NCBI GenBank assembly: GCA_015057625.1
Contig: SVDZ01000004.1
Span: 114,422 to 178,421, forward strand
Length of the DNA: 64,000 bases
Direction: 5' to 3'
Source of the DNA: Lachnospiraceae bacterium
Lineage (GTDB): Bacteria; Bacillota; Clostridia; Lachnospirales; Lachnospiraceae
The position numbers were made by a program, and so were the translations under genes. Shown here one piece after another: positions 26,694 through 36,763 of the stretch. The stretch's first letter is position 1. Each line of letters opens with the position of its first letter. Below the pieces are notes generated by a model that saw only the letters and a program-made list of their open reading frames with translations, had not been told where the DNA came from and did not search any database.

Positions 26694-28117
26694 TTGACCA
26701 CCTCCATTACTATTTTCATAGTTGTTCCTATTCCTTTCTTACTGTCAATCACCAGTTTTGCATTGTGCTTTTCGGCAATAATCTTAACCAAAGACATTCC
26801 AATACCAGCTCCCCCCTCTTTTCTGGCTCTTGATTTGTCTACCATATAAAACTCATCACATATTTTGTCAATTTCCTCTTTATTAAGCCCCACACCCTGA
26901 TCCTCAACGCTAAAAATGTAACACTCTCTATTTTCATTTTCCTTTGATATTTTTCCGGAAAACAAAATTGTTTGCCCTTTATTTGATGCTTTTCTGGCAT
27001 TATCTATCAAATTAATAAATAAAGAGGTTAGTAATTCACTGTTTCCGTTAATAATAGCCGGCTGAAAATCTGTTTTAATGTTTAATCCGTTTTGTTTCAA
27101 CATTGGCTGAACAATTTCCTTCAATTCTTTACCAAAATTCTCTGTTTGAATAGGCTTCTTTTCTATCTCATTTTGATTAAGATAAATTAGTTCAAATAAT
27201 TTTGTGGACATTTTTTCTAAGCGCTTTCCCTCAGAAAAAATGTAGCTTAAAGCTTTGATTTCATCCTCTCTTGGTACTTCTCTTGATCTTAATGTATCTG
27301 CATATCCTATTATAGTTGTCATTGGAGTCTTTATCTCATGAGTAAAATCCGCAACAAACTGTTCTCTTCTCTTAACCATTATGTTCAACTCGTCAACATG
27401 CTTACCAATGGCATCTGACATGTCATTAAACTTATTTGCCAAGAGCCCTATTTCATCTCTCGACTTAATATCAACTTTAGAATCATAATTTCCCTTGGAT
27501 ATTTCATCCGTAACCATATTTAATTTTTCAAGAGGTGCAGTTAGTACTCTACTAATAAAATACATCACTACAGAAGCCGCTAGCACTACCAACAGCAATA
27601 CTACTCGAAAATAATTAATCTGATTATTCATCATTGTATATGCACTTGAAATATCATATCTATTAATAATAAATAAATTATTATCTTCTACAATATCCAA
27701 AGCTATGACATACACATTATATTTTTCAGCATTTTTTTCTATAACATACTGTTTTTTCCCTTGTTTGGCTTTTTTATATAAACTGTCACTTATTTCCTTT
27801 TCTCTGTCATCAGATGAAAAAACATATGCATCTGCGTACATGATATAAACTGATGAATCCTTCGAATGAATACTGTCTGCAACACGATTTCCAATATCAG
27901 CAAGTTCTTTTGCAATGTTATAGTTGTCTTGATTTAATACCTGCAACAACTCATACTCAACAGAGGACTGCAATAGATTATTTTCCATAACTGCGCTCTG
28001 TATCTGACTATCTCTTGCAAGGTTAAAGTTTCTGTGTATCATAAAATAACCGACCAAACCAATACTGACAGACAATAATATTATATTTGATGCTAGTACT
28101 TTATATCTAAATTTCAT
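26690..28117 (-). CDS. Membrane sensor histidine kinase (OmpR-partner type)
   Basis: A 475-residue kinase: N-terminal helix (about 7-27), extracytoplasmic sensor (about 30-165), second helix (about 167-190), HAMP linker (LTAPLEKLNMVTDEISKGNY), HisKA with phospho-His in FTHEIKTPMT, and HATPase with N (LFINLIDNARKA), G1 (VEDQGVGL) and G2 (GAGIGMSLVK) boxes. The kinase follows its response regulator by two bases. The pair presumably controls the neighbouring exporter genes, but the signal is unknown. Confidence 0.93.
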   Translation of the reverse strand: MKFRYKVLASNIILLSVSIGLVGYFMIHRNFNLARDSQIQSAVMENNLLQSSVEYELLQVLNQDNYNIAKELADIGNRVADSIHSKDSSVYIMYADAYVFSSDDREKEISDSLYKKAKQGKKQYVIEKNAEKYNVYVIALDIVEDNNLFIINRYDISSAYTMMNNQINYFRVVLLLVVLAASVVMYFISRVLTAPLEKLNMVTDEISKGNYDSKVDIKSRDEIGLLANKFNDMSDAIGKHVDELNIMVKRREQFVADFTHEIKTPMTTIIGYADTLRSREVPREDEIKALSYIFSEGKRLEKMSTKLFELIYLNQNEIEKKPIQTENFGKELKEIVQPMLKQNGLNIKTDFQPAIINGNSELLTSLFINLIDNARKASNKGQTILFSGKISKENENRECYIFSVEDQGVGLNKEEIDKICDEFYMVDKSRARKEGGAGIGMSLVKIIAEKHNAKLVIDSKKGIGTTMKIVMEVVK

Positions 28118-28119
28118 TT

Positions 28120-28773
28120 CTAATCCTCTAGCCTGTATCCCACTTTAAATATAGTCTTCAGTGAATTATCAAGACTCAGTTTTTTTCTAAGTCTTTGCAC
28201 GTGCAAGTCTAAGGTTCTTGACTCTGTTGACACTTCACTCCCCCATATTTTTTCATATATCTGTTCTCTAAACAAAGTAATATTTTTATTGCGCATAAAC
28301 ATATCTAACAAGTCAAACTCTTTCAATGTCAAATCCACTGCCTCACCATCAAGATATGCTCTGACATTTTCTTCGTCTAAGGTAATATTTTTATATTTGA
28401 TTACTTTTTCATCTTTGTTGTATCTGCGCAATACAATTTTTATTCTTGCAAGTAATTCCACAATCTCAAAGGGTTTAACAATGTAATCTTCCGCTCCTGA
28501 TGTAAGTCCTTTCATTCTATCTTCTAATGATGCCTTCGCTGTTAGAAATATTACAGGTATTCCTAATGGTCTAATATACTCCATCAACTCAAACCCATCT
28601 ATTCCCGGAAGCATAACATCCAAAATAATCAAATCAAAATTCTTTTCTTCAAGTATGTTTGCTGCTGTGTTTCCATCACTTGCAACTGTACAGCAATAAT
28701 TCTCCAATGTAAGATTTAATCGTATCAGTTCTGATATTGCTTTTTCATCTTCAATAATCAAAATCTCTATCAT
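28120..28773 (-). CDS. OmpR-family response regulator
   Basis: A 217-residue regulator with the receiver phospho-acceptor D52 (LDVMLPG), the conserved Lys in VKPF, and a C-terminal winged helix ending in KTIFKVGYRLED. It is the first gene of the pair with the histidine kinase. Its probable targets are the exporter genes at 16516-25406 on the same strand, by analogy with BceRS/VanRS-type clusters. Confidence 0.94.
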   Translation of the reverse strand: MIEILIIEDEKAISELIRLNLTLENYCCTVASDGNTAANILEEKNFDLIILDVMLPGIDGFELMEYIRPLGIPVIFLTAKASLEDRMKGLTSGAEDYIVKPFEIVELLARIKIVLRRYNKDEKVIKYKNITLDEENVRAYLDGEAVDLTLKEFDLLDMFMRNKNITLFREQIYEKIWGSEVSTESRTLDLHVQRLRKKLSLDNSLKTIFKVGYRLED

Positions 28774-28824
28774 ATTCCTATAGTCCTTCTCCTAAAAAAC
28801 GCTCTAAATCTTTCCAACTGTTTC

Positions 28825-30198
28825 TTATATACCTCCGCTTTCTTGTTTCGACTTCTTCACAAAAATCAGAAAATCTGCCAAAACCATCATCGCACACACG
28901 CACCAGATAATCGGTTCGAGTATGCATACTCCAAAATATCCCAGTTTGTTTGTAATAATTCCCACAGCCGCAAACTTAAATATCAGTTCCACCACACTGC
29001 CCAGTACCGGAACTATCTTTCTACCCATCCCCTGAAGACCATTTCTCAATACAATCAGGATACTGAGTATAACAAAGAATGAAACATTGATTCTTATGTA
29101 TTTATAAGCTGTTTCTATGACAAATGAATTGTGAGATCCACTGATAAGCACTATAAGATTTCTTCCAAAAATAAATAACATAGCCGTCGAAAAAACACTC
29201 CACAGCATTGCCACTCCAATAGTATTTCTAAGCCCCTTGTAAACACGATCCATTTTTCCTGCACCGTAATTTTGTCCCGCATATGTGGAAGATGCCATAC
29301 CTAAAGTTCCAATAGTCCACATAAATATGTCATCTATCCTTCTTGCAATTGTGTGGGCTGCAATAATTTCTTTATCAAGGGAATTAACCGCACCCTGAAG
29401 TGCAACGGAACCAATTGATACTACTACCAGCATAAGCCCCATAGAAAATCCCATAGTCATCATTTCTTTGATCAGCGTTCCATCAAATTTCAGCCATTTA
29501 AAATTAAAGGCCAATATTTTTGCTTTACTGATTATATATATAATACACAACATAACAGAAATAATCTGAGCAATAACTGTTGCGTAGGCTGCACCTGCTA
29601 TTCCAAATCCGAAAATTTTGACAAATACATAATCAAGAGATCCATTTATAATTGATGAAATAATAAGAAAATACAGCGGTGCCATACTGTTTCCAATAGC
29701 TCTGAGCAACGCTGATAACATATTATATGCACATGTCACAACTGCAAAAGCAAGAACTATTCTCAAATATTTATCTGAATTGTCTATAATCTTAGCCGGA
29801 GTATCAAGGGCCACAAGAATAGGTCTTAAAAATACCATGCTGAGAATTGTTAAGGATAATGAAATAATAAGAGTAAGAACATAAGACCACACTACTGTCT
29901 TTTTCATTTTCTTTTCGTCGCCCGCTCCAAACTTTCGAGCTAAAACAACTGAAAACCCATTGGTAAATCCACTGGCAAATCCAATGACCATGTTGTACAA
30001 AGGGGACACCGCTCCAACTGCAGCCAAGGCATCATCTCCCAGAACATTACCAACAATCGCAGTATCTACAATATTATACAGATGCTGAAAAATATTTCCA
30101 AAAAACATTGGAAGCGCAAACAATATAATTGATTTCGTAATAGGTCCTGTTGTCATATCGATTGATTTTGTCTTTTTTGTTGCAACTGCATCTGCCAT
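28825..30198 (-). CDS. MATE-family efflux transporter
   Basis: A 457-residue, 12-helix MATE protein, opening with MTTGPITKSIILFALPMFFGN and containing the internal repeat GFSMGLMLVVVSIGSVAL. I prefer the ATG at 30198, preceded by AAAGCGGTGAT, which matches most of the 16S anti-Shine-Dalgarno; an ATG at 30231 is possible but has a weaker site. It is followed by the response regulator after about 50 bp and may be read into it. Substrate unknown. Confidence 0.9.
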   Translation of the reverse strand: MADAVATKKTKSIDMTTGPITKSIILFALPMFFGNIFQHLYNIVDTAIVGNVLGDDALAAVGAVSPLYNMVIGFASGFTNGFSVVLARKFGAGDEKKMKKTVVWSYVLTLIISLSLTILSMVFLRPILVALDTPAKIIDNSDKYLRIVLAFAVVTCAYNMLSALLRAIGNSMAPLYFLIISSIINGSLDYVFVKIFGFGIAGAAYATVIAQIISVMLCIIYIISKAKILAFNFKWLKFDGTLIKEMMTMGFSMGLMLVVVSIGSVALQGAVNSLDKEIIAAHTIARRIDDIFMWTIGTLGMASSTYAGQNYGAGKMDRVYKGLRNTIGVAMLWSVFSTAMLFIFGRNLIVLISGSHNSFVIETAYKYIRINVSFFVILSILIVLRNGLQGMGRKIVPVLGSVVELIFKFAAVGIITNKLGYFGVCILEPIIWCVCAMMVLADFLIFVKKSKQESGGI

Positions 30199-30280
30199 AC
30201 TATCACCGCTTTCTTTGTTCCATGTTATCATTTACACTTTCAATTTCCATGTTTCAATTTTCATTTTTTAGTTGTGCAGT

Positions 30281-31603
30281 TTAATCTAAAACCCAGTCAC
30301 CTACCACTTCATCCACAACTTTTTGCATATTGGCAATGGAAAAATCATCTGTAACGGAATGTATACTGTGAACTCTTGCAAGGTCCTCAGTGTACTTAGT
30401 CAACTTGTAAGTTCTGGTTGTTCTGTTACTGCCCCAAATGTAATGCGTAACAATAGGAATAATTCCTGCACCTTTTTTAATATGAACATCATTTCCCTGC
30501 TTAACTATCTTAAGCTTTGCAATACCGCCAACCATCGTAGATGTCTTATCCTGGCTGGATGTATAATTTCCAAGGGAATAATAGCACAGTGACTTATTTC
30601 CATTTGAAGTCTCAATCCACTCAATTGGCTGGAGCACATGTGGATGAGTCCCAATAATAAGATCTGCGCCCCACTCAGTCATCTTCTTTGCAAGACTTCT
30701 CTGTTCCGCACTGGTAGCTGTTGAATATTCAACTCCCCAATGTGGAAATACAATGGTAAAGTCAGCTATTTCCTCGGCCTTTTCTACATCTATTTTAATT
30801 TTATCTTCATCTATAAGATTAACTTTATACCATTCATCCTCCGGAAGACTATAACCATTCAATCCATAAGTATAATTTAACAGCGCTATTTTAATACCGT
30901 TCTTTTCAATCACTGCTATATCATCATACTTTTCTTTGGTCTCATTGAGCCCAATCATAGTAACCTCAGGATGCTTTTTCCAATAATTAATACAGTTATT
31001 GATTCCCTCCATTCTCATGTCATAAGAGTGATTTGTGGCGGAGGTCACAATATCAAAACCTGCATCAATAAGTGAGTCACCTATCTCATAGGGTGAGTTG
31101 AAATTAGGAAATCCGGTGTATGGAAAATCCGGTCCGCCAAGAATAGTTTCCTGATTAATCGCTGCCAGATCTGCCTTCTTAAATATTTTTGAAAGATTAT
31201 CATACAATAGAGTAAAATCATAACTTCCATCACTCTGAAGTCCGCAGTGAGTAACAGAATCACTAATCAGATTATCTCCTGTTGCCACAAACGAAACAGT
31301 ATGAACTGTATTATCGATACTCTCAGTTTCTGCTACTGTTGTTTCTTCCACAGTCTCGCTTTCTTCATCTATATTATTACTTTCTTTATTTTCTACAGTA
31401 TTATTTTCGCCGTTATCAAAAAAAGACAGACTTGCTATGGAGTATTCAAGTCCCTTATCTTTAGTCATTATTGTTGCTGCTAACACTACAATCAAAATCG
31501 CACACAAAACCAACAACATATTAAAATACAACTTAAGTCTTCTCTGTCTTTTTCTTTTTTCTATAAATCTTTTTCTTCTCTCTAAATCTCTTCTATCTTC
31601 CAT
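30281..31603 (-). CDS. CapA-like poly-gamma-glutamate synthesis / metallophosphatase-fold protein
   Basis: A 440-residue protein with a very basic N-terminus, one membrane helix (about 26-47), a Glu/Asn-rich linker, then a PGA_cap domain beginning FVATGDNLISD with NQETILGGPDFPYTG, TNHSYDM and the FPHWGVEYS and IGTHPHVLQP motifs that supply metal ligands. CapA-family proteins are annotated for poly-gamma-glutamate capsule, but no capBC genes are nearby, so a more general extracytoplasmic hydrolase role is possible. Confidence 0.88.
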   Translation of the reverse strand: MEDRRDLERRKRFIEKRKRQRRLKLYFNMLLVLCAILIVVLAATIMTKDKGLEYSIASLSFFDNGENNTVENKESNNIDEESETVEETTVAETESIDNTVHTVSFVATGDNLISDSVTHCGLQSDGSYDFTLLYDNLSKIFKKADLAAINQETILGGPDFPYTGFPNFNSPYEIGDSLIDAGFDIVTSATNHSYDMRMEGINNCINYWKKHPEVTMIGLNETKEKYDDIAVIEKNGIKIALLNYTYGLNGYSLPEDEWYKVNLIDEDKIKIDVEKAEEIADFTIVFPHWGVEYSTATSAEQRSLAKKMTEWGADLIIGTHPHVLQPIEWIETSNGNKSLCYYSLGNYTSSQDKTSTMVGGIAKLKIVKQGNDVHIKKGAGIIPIVTHYIWGSNRTTRTYKLTKYTEDLARVHSIHSVTDDFSIANMQKVVDEVVGDWVLD

Positions 31604-31628
31604 TTATATATCCCCATCATATGAATTT

Positions 31629-31682
31629 CACCAGTTAGCCCATACATGCTTGAAGTTGGCGTTATCTCACCTCTGATATAAC
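31629..31682. repeat. Partial copy of the dispersed element at 16040
   Basis: This 54-bp stretch aligns with 16086-16138 at about 80 % identity by eye, including CACCA-TTAGC, CATA, TGCTT and the end ATCTCAC-TCTGATATA. The left inverted repeat is absent. It lies between the CapA-like gene and the gpmI terminator. Confidence 0.55.
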
Positions 31683-31683
31683 A

Positions 31684-31712
31684 AGGCGCTACACTTTAAT
31701 AGCATAGCGCCT
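31684..31712 (-). terminator. Terminator of the glycolytic gene cluster
   Basis: Stem AGGCGCTA (31684-31691) with TAGCGCCT (31705-31712) and a 13-nt loop, about 50 bp downstream of the gpmI stop. On the minus strand it is followed by TGTTAT, a poor U-run, so strength is uncertain. Confidence 0.55.
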
Positions 31713-31760
31713 TTAACTGATATTATCAACCAACCAATATTATTATCTTAAAAATTTGAT

Positions 31761-33302
31761 TTATTTTTTGATCAATAATGATTTTCCTGTCATTTCTTTT
31801 GGCTGTTCCATTCCCATAATTTCAATGAGTGTAGGAGCAATATCAGCAAGACATCCTCCTTCACGAAGTGTGTATGAAGGATCAGCATTGAAAAGAATAA
31901 ATGGTACAGGGTTTGTTGTGTGTGCTGTGTGAGGAGCACCTGTTTCGTAATCTACCATCTTCTCTGCATTTCCGTGGTCAGCACAGATGAATAAAACTCC
32001 GTCTGCTTCTTTAACTGCTTCAACAGCATCTCCAACAATTGAATCTACTCTTTCAACAGCAGCTACTGCAGCTTCGATGACACCTGTATGACCAACCATG
32101 TCAGGGTTTGCAAAGTTGATTACAATTACATCATACTCATCAGACTTAATTGCCTCAACAAGATCAACTCCTACTTCCGGAGCACTCATTTCAGGCTGTA
32201 AATCATATGTTGCAACCTTAGGTGAATTTACAAGTAATCTCTTCTCCTCTACGTTTGGCTCTTCAATACCTCCGTTGAAGAAGAATGTTACGTGTGCATA
32301 CTTCTCTGTTTCAGCAAGTCTTAACTGTTTCTTGCCATTATTTGCAAGGAACTCACCAAATGTATTCTTAATTGATTCTTTTTCAAATGCAATCTTCTTG
32401 TTTGGAATTGTCTCGTCATAATCCTTGAAACATACATAGTATGTGTTGAGGAATTCTCTTTCAAAACCAGCAAACTTGTCATCACAGAAAGCTCTTGTGA
32501 TTTCTCTCGCTCTGTCCGGTCTGAAGTTGAAGAAAATAACTGAGTCATTATCTTTTACAAGTGATAATGGGTTACCTGCTTCGTCTGTAATAACTGTAGG
32601 TAACACAAACTCATCTGTCTTATCATTTGCATAAGAATCAGCCATCGCCTGAACTGCATCTGTAGCCTTAACACCTTCACCCTTTGTGAGTGAATCGTAA
32701 GCGAGTTTAACTCTATCCCAATTGTTATCTCTGTCCATTGCATAGTAACGACCTGAAAGTGATGCAATCTTACCAACACCAATTTCTTTCATCTTTGCTT
32801 CAAGCTCAGCAACGAAATCTTTTCCTGATGCAGGTGGTGTATCACGTCCGTCAAGAAATGCGTGAACATAAACTCTGTCAAAATCATTCTTCTTTGCCAT
32901 CTCAAGTAAACCATAGAGATGTGTATTGTGGCTGTGAACTCCACCGTCTGATAAAAGTCCCCACAAATGAAGATCTGAATTGTTCTTTTTGCAGTTTTCG
33001 ATTGCTCCTAAAAGTACCTGGTTATCAAAGAATGTTCCATCTTCAATATCCTTTGTAATTCTAGTAAGATCTTGATAAATAATACGGCCTGCACCGATGT
33101 TCATGTGACCTACCTCAGAGTTTCCCATCTGACCATCAGGAAGACCTACTGCCAATCCTGACGCATTACCTTTTACAAATGGGCACTCTGCCATAAGTTT
33201 GTCCATGACAGGTGTCTTTGCCATAGCAATCGCATTTCCTTCTGGATTTTCATTTAATCCATAACCATCTAATATCATCAATACTACCGGTCTTTTGCTC
33301 AT
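31761..33302 (-). CDS. gpmI: Cofactor-independent phosphoglycerate mutase
   Basis: A 513-residue Mn-dependent enzyme that interconverts 3- and 2-phosphoglycerate. The nucleophile S62 in MGNSEVGHMNIG, metal ligand D11 in LDGYG, and the DGRDTPP and ADHGNAEKM segments are all present, and the length fits the family. AGGAG ribosome binding site. It is the last gene of the gap-pgk-tpiA-gpmI cluster and follows tpiA after 113 bp containing a terminator-like hairpin, so expression may step down here. Confidence 0.97.
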   Translation of the reverse strand: MSKRPVVLMILDGYGLNENPEGNAIAMAKTPVMDKLMAECPFVKGNASGLAVGLPDGQMGNSEVGHMNIGAGRIIYQDLTRITKDIEDGTFFDNQVLLGAIENCKKNNSDLHLWGLLSDGGVHSHNTHLYGLLEMAKKNDFDRVYVHAFLDGRDTPPASGKDFVAELEAKMKEIGVGKIASLSGRYYAMDRDNNWDRVKLAYDSLTKGEGVKATDAVQAMADSYANDKTDEFVLPTVITDEAGNPLSLVKDNDSVIFFNFRPDRAREITRAFCDDKFAGFEREFLNTYYVCFKDYDETIPNKKIAFEKESIKNTFGEFLANNGKKQLRLAETEKYAHVTFFFNGGIEEPNVEEKRLLVNSPKVATYDLQPEMSAPEVGVDLVEAIKSDEYDVIVINFANPDMVGHTGVIEAAVAAVERVDSIVGDAVEAVKEADGVLFICADHGNAEKMVDYETGAPHTAHTTNPVPFILFNADPSYTLREGGCLADIAPTLIEIMGMEQPKEMTGKSLLIKK

Positions 33303-33353
33303 TATAATTCTCCTTTTAAAGCTAATTTAATCTATTCGGGTAGGTTATACCAC

Positions 33354-33389
33354 AAAACAGAATGCCACACAATATGACATTCTGTTTTT
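33354..33389. terminator. Hairpin between tpiA and gpmI
   Basis: AAAACAGAATG (33354-33364) pairs with CATTCTGTTTTT (33378-33389), U-rich on both strands. It lies downstream of tpiA and 50 bp before gpmI, so it is probably a partial terminator inside the cluster. Confidence 0.7.
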
Positions 33390-33415
33390 ATGATTATTTT
33401 AATCAAATTATTTAA

Positions 33416-34165
33416 TTATTTGTTGTAGTTAACAATCTTACCAAAATCTGGTTTAAGTGAAGCACCACCAACAAGTCCACCATCAATGTCAGGTTTAGCG
33501 AGTAATTCTGCAGCATTTCCTGCATTCATAGATCCGCCGTACTGAATTCTGATAGCAGCTGCTGTTGCATCATCATAAATCTCAGCGATGCAAGCTCTGA
33601 TTGCTGCACAAACTTCTTCAGCCTGATCAGAAGTAGCTGTCATACCTGTTCCGATAGCCCAGATTGGCTCATAAGCGATAACTGCTGTTGCAGCCTGCTC
33701 AGCTGTTACATTTAAGAAAGCAATCTTAATCTGCTGACGAATGAAATCAATTGTAACACCCTGCTGTCTCTGTGTAAGAGACTCACCACAACAGATGATT
33801 GGTGTAATACCGTGCTCGAAAGCCTTTAACACTTTCTTGTTTACTGTCTCATCTGTCTCAGCGAAGTAATCTCTTCTCTCTGAGTGTCCGATGATAACAT
33901 ACTTAACTCCAACATCTGTAAGCATGTTAGGAGCGATTTCTCCTGTGTATGCACCGCTCTCTTCGAAGTACATATTCTCAGCACCGATATTGATGTTTGA
34001 TCCCTTAGCAGCTTCCATAGCAGGAACAATTGAAATAGCAGGTACGCAGAATACTACGTCTACTTCTTCATTTGCTACTAATGGCTTTAACTCGTTAATT
34101 AATGCAACTGCCTCGCTTGGAGTTTTGTTCATCTTCCAGTTACCTGCGATAATTTTCTTTCTCAT
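33416..34165 (-). CDS. tpiA: Triose-phosphate isomerase
   Basis: A 249-residue TIM barrel that interconverts dihydroxyacetone phosphate and glyceraldehyde 3-phosphate. The catalytic set is complete: AGNWKMN (Asn, Lys) near residue 9, IIGHSERR (His) near 93, and the catalytic Glu in [11 protein letters not shown] followed by the flexible lid near 165-175. AGGAG ribosome binding site. Sits between pgk and gpmI. Confidence 0.98.
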   Translation of the reverse strand: MRKKIIAGNWKMNKTPSEAVALINELKPLVANEEVDVVFCVPAISIVPAMEAAKGSNINIGAENMYFEESGAYTGEIAPNMLTDVGVKYVIIGHSERRDYFAETDETVNKKVLKAFEHGITPIICCGESLTQRQQGVTIDFIRQQIKIAFLNVTAEQAATAVIAYEPIWAIGTGMTATSDQAEEVCAAIRACIAEIYDDATAAAIRIQYGGSMNAGNAAELLAKPDIDGGLVGGASLKPDFGKIVNYNK

Positions 34166-34208
34166 AACTATTTTCTCCTAATAATTTTATCTTTCTATTC
34201 GCTATCAA

Positions 34209-34233
34209 GCGAGCAGACATAACATCTGCTCGC
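34209..34233. other. Hairpin between pgk and tpiA
   Basis: A perfect 9-bp stem GCGAGCAGA (34209-34217) and TCTGCTCGC (34225-34233) with a 7-nt loop. It has no U-run, so it is more likely an mRNA stabilising or processing site within the operon than a terminator. Confidence 0.6.
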
Positions 34234-34257
34234 TATATATTCTGATAATCTCTTAAA

Positions 34258-35463
34258 TTATTTGTCGTTAGCTGCAACTACACCCGGTAAATCTTTTCCT
34301 TCAAGGAATTCGAGTGAAGCTCCACCACCTGTAGAAATGTGAGTCATCTTATCACCAAATCCAAGGTTGTTAACAGCAGCTGCTGAATCACCACCACCGA
34401 TGATTGTTGTAGCATCTGTATCAGCTAAAGCCTTTGCTACTGCAATAGTACCTGCAGCAAGACTTGGGTTCTCTGAAACTCCCATAGGTCCGTTCCAAAC
34501 AACTGTCTTAGCATTCTTAACAGCGTCAGCGAATAACTCACGTGTCTTAGGTCCGATATCAAGACCTTCTTTGTTGTCAGGAATATCGTTTGTAGGAACG
34601 ATCATTGTCTCAATTGGAGCATCGATTGGATCTGGGAATCCGTCACCTGCAACTGTATCGATAGGAAGTAATAACTTCTTGCCCATCTCTTCAGCTTTCT
34701 TGATCATATCAAGACAGTAATCAAGCTTAGAATCATCTACTAATGAAATACCAACTTTTCCACCCTGAGCTTTGATGAATGTGTAAGCCATACCACCACC
34801 GATGATTAATGTATCACACTTCTCAAGAAGGTTGTTGATAACGTTTAACTTATCTGCAACCTTAGCTCCACCAAGGATAGCTACGAAAGGTCTAACTGGG
34901 TTGTTTACTGCGTTTCCAAGGAAATCAATTTCCTTCTGCATTAAGTAACCAACTACTGCTGTATCAACATATTCTGTAACACCAACATTTGAGCAATGAG
35001 CTCTGTGAGCTGTACCGAATGCATCGTTTACGAATACATCGCATAAAGAAGCTAATTCTTTGCTGAATGCCTCTCCGTTCTTTGTCTCTTCTGCACGGTA
35101 ACGTGTGTTCTCAAGAAGAACAACATCTCCGTCGTTCATAGCTGCTACTGCAGCCTTAGCGTTCTCGCCTACTACTGTATCATCTGCAGCAAACTTAACT
35201 TCCTGTCCTAATAACTCAGCAAGTCTCTTTGCAACAGGTGCTAAAGATAACTCAGGCTTTGGCTCTCCCTTTGGTTTACCAAGGTGTGAGCAAAGGATAA
35301 CCTTTCCACCGTCGTTAATTAATTTCTTGATTGTTGGAAGAGCTGCAACAAGACGGTTCTCGTCTGTGATAACTCCTTCTTTTAAAGGTACGTTGAAGTC
35401 ACAACGAACTAATACCTTTAAACCTTTTACATTGATATCATCAACTGATTTCTTATTAAGCAT
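34258..35463 (-). CDS. pgk: Phosphoglycerate kinase
   Basis: A 401-residue two-lobed kinase producing ATP and 3-phosphoglycerate. N-terminal substrate-binding RCDFNVPL and SHLGKPKG motifs, and the C-terminal nucleotide-binding segments ([31 protein letters not shown]) are all present. Strong AAAGGAG ribosome binding site. It lies downstream of gap, separated by a terminator and a second hairpin. Confidence 0.98.
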   Translation of the reverse strand: MLNKKSVDDINVKGLKVLVRCDFNVPLKEGVITDENRLVAALPTIKKLINDGGKVILCSHLGKPKGEPKPELSLAPVAKRLAELLGQEVKFAADDTVVGENAKAAVAAMNDGDVVLLENTRYRAEETKNGEAFSKELASLCDVFVNDAFGTAHRAHCSNVGVTEYVDTAVVGYLMQKEIDFLGNAVNNPVRPFVAILGGAKVADKLNVINNLLEKCDTLIIGGGMAYTFIKAQGGKVGISLVDDSKLDYCLDMIKKAEEMGKKLLLPIDTVAGDGFPDPIDAPIETMIVPTNDIPDNKEGLDIGPKTRELFADAVKNAKTVVWNGPMGVSENPSLAAGTIAVAKALADTDATTIIGGGDSAAAVNNLGFGDKMTHISTGGGASLEFLEGKDLPGVVAANDK

Positions 35464-35495
35464 ATTTTTGCTCCTTTCATAATGTCATTTAGTAT

Positions 35496-35520
35496 TCCGC
35501 AAGCTGCGCATCCTTGCGGA
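35496..35520. other. Hairpin in the pgk leader
   Basis: A perfect 8-bp stem TCCGCAAG (35496-35503) and CTTGCGGA (35513-35520), lying between the gap terminator and the pgk ribosome binding site on the minus strand. No U-run. Confidence 0.5.
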
Positions 35521-35528
35521 GCACATAT

Positions 35529-35564
35529 AAAAAGGGTCCGGCCCACAAAGACCGGACCCTTTTG
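35529..35564. terminator. Strong terminator after gap
   Basis: AAAAAGGGTCCGG (35529-35541) and CCGGACCCTTTTT (35552-35564) form a 13-bp stem with a 10-nt loop, U-rich on both strands. It lies 29 bp past the gap stop, so most transcripts should end here and pgk should be expressed partly by readthrough or its own promoter. Confidence 0.88.
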
Positions 35565-35592
35565 GATCTTATTAAAATACTAACAAGCTAGA

Positions 35593-36630
35593 TTATGCTA
35601 ATTCAGCAAAGTATTTGATTGTTCTAACCATCTGGCTTGTGTATGAGTTCTCATTGTCATACCAAGATACAACCTGAACTTCGTAAAGATCATCAGAAAT
35701 CTTTGATACCATTGTCTGTGTAGCATCAAATAATGAACCATATCTCATACCGATAACGTCTGAAGATACGATCTGATCTGTGTTGTATCCAAAGCTTTCA
35801 GAAGCTGCTGCCTTCATAGCTGCGTTGATACCTTCAACTGTTACGTCTGTACCCTTAACTACAGCTGTAAGGATTGTTGTAGAACCTGTTGGAACAGGAA
35901 CTCTCTGTGCAGATCCGATTAACTTTCCGTTTAACTCTGGGATAACTAAACCGATTGCTTTAGCAGCACCTGTTGAGTTAGGAACGATGTTAGCAGCACC
36001 GGCACGTGCTCTTCTTAAATCACCTTTTCTGTGTGGTCCGTCAAGAATCATCTGATCACCTGTGTAAGCGTGGATTGTTGACATGATACCACTCTGAATT
36101 GGAGCGTACTTGTTAAGTGCGTTAGCCATAGGAGCTAAGCAGTTTGTTGTACAAGATGCAGCTGAGATGATCTTATCATCTGCTGTTAATGTATTTTCGT
36201 TTACTGAGAAAACGATTGTCTTAAGGTCATTTCCAGCTGGAGCTGAGATAACTACTTTCTTAGCACCTGCATCGATATGAGCCTGTGATTTGTCTTTTGA
36301 GCAGTAGAAACCTGTACACTCAAGTACAACGTCTACTCCGATTTCTCCCCAAGGAAGTTCAGCTGCGTTAGCCATAGCGTAGATTGTAAGTGTCTTACCA
36401 TCTACTGTAATTGTACCAGCTTCATCATCAGCTTCTACAGTGTGAAGACCTTCACCGATCTTTCCACAGTATCCACCCTGTGCTGTATCATACTTTAATA
36501 ACTGTGCAAGCATTGAAGGCTTTGTTAAGTCGTTGATTGCAACAACTTCATATCCTTCAGCATCAAACATCTGTCTGAATGCAAGACGACCAATACGTCC
36601 GAATCCGTTAATAGCTACTTTAACTGCCAT
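35593..36630 (-). CDS. gap: Glyceraldehyde-3-phosphate dehydrogenase
   Basis: A 345-residue NAD-dependent enzyme. Rossmann motif NGFGRIGR at 8-15, catalytic Cys in [12 protein letters not shown] near residue 156, and the NxxG and TGAAKAIG loop are all present. AGGAGG ribosome binding site and a strong consensus promoter upstream. It opens the glycolytic cluster gap-pgk-tpiA-gpmI. Confidence 0.98.
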   Translation of the reverse strand: MAVKVAINGFGRIGRLAFRQMFDAEGYEVVAINDLTKPSMLAQLLKYDTAQGGYCGKIGEGLHTVEADDEAGTITVDGKTLTIYAMANAAELPWGEIGVDVVLECTGFYCSKDKSQAHIDAGAKKVVISAPAGNDLKTIVFSVNENTLTADDKIISAASCTTNCLAPMANALNKYAPIQSGIMSTIHAYTGDQMILDGPHRKGDLRRARAGAANIVPNSTGAAKAIGLVIPELNGKLIGSAQRVPVPTGSTTILTAVVKGTDVTVEGINAAMKAAASESFGYNTDQIVSSDVIGMRYGSLFDATQTMVSKISDDLYEVQVVSWYDNENSYTSQMVRTIKYFAELA

Positions 36631-36683
36631 TTCGATTTCCTCCTAAAAAATAAATTGTTAATATTCAAATTAACCTATTGAAT

Positions 36684-36712
36684 ATTCTACCTAAATAAAA
36701 ATAAAATATCAA
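36684..36712 (-). promoter_or_regulatory. Strong sigma-A promoter of gap
   Basis: On the minus strand, TTGATA (36707-36712), exactly 17 bp, then TAGAAT (36684-36689). The start codon lies about 55 bp beyond the -10, in a very A/T-rich leader. Confidence 0.85.
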
Positions 36713-36763
36713 GGTATTTTTTTGATATTTTGTAAACTTTGATAAATTTTTCACGAAATAAAG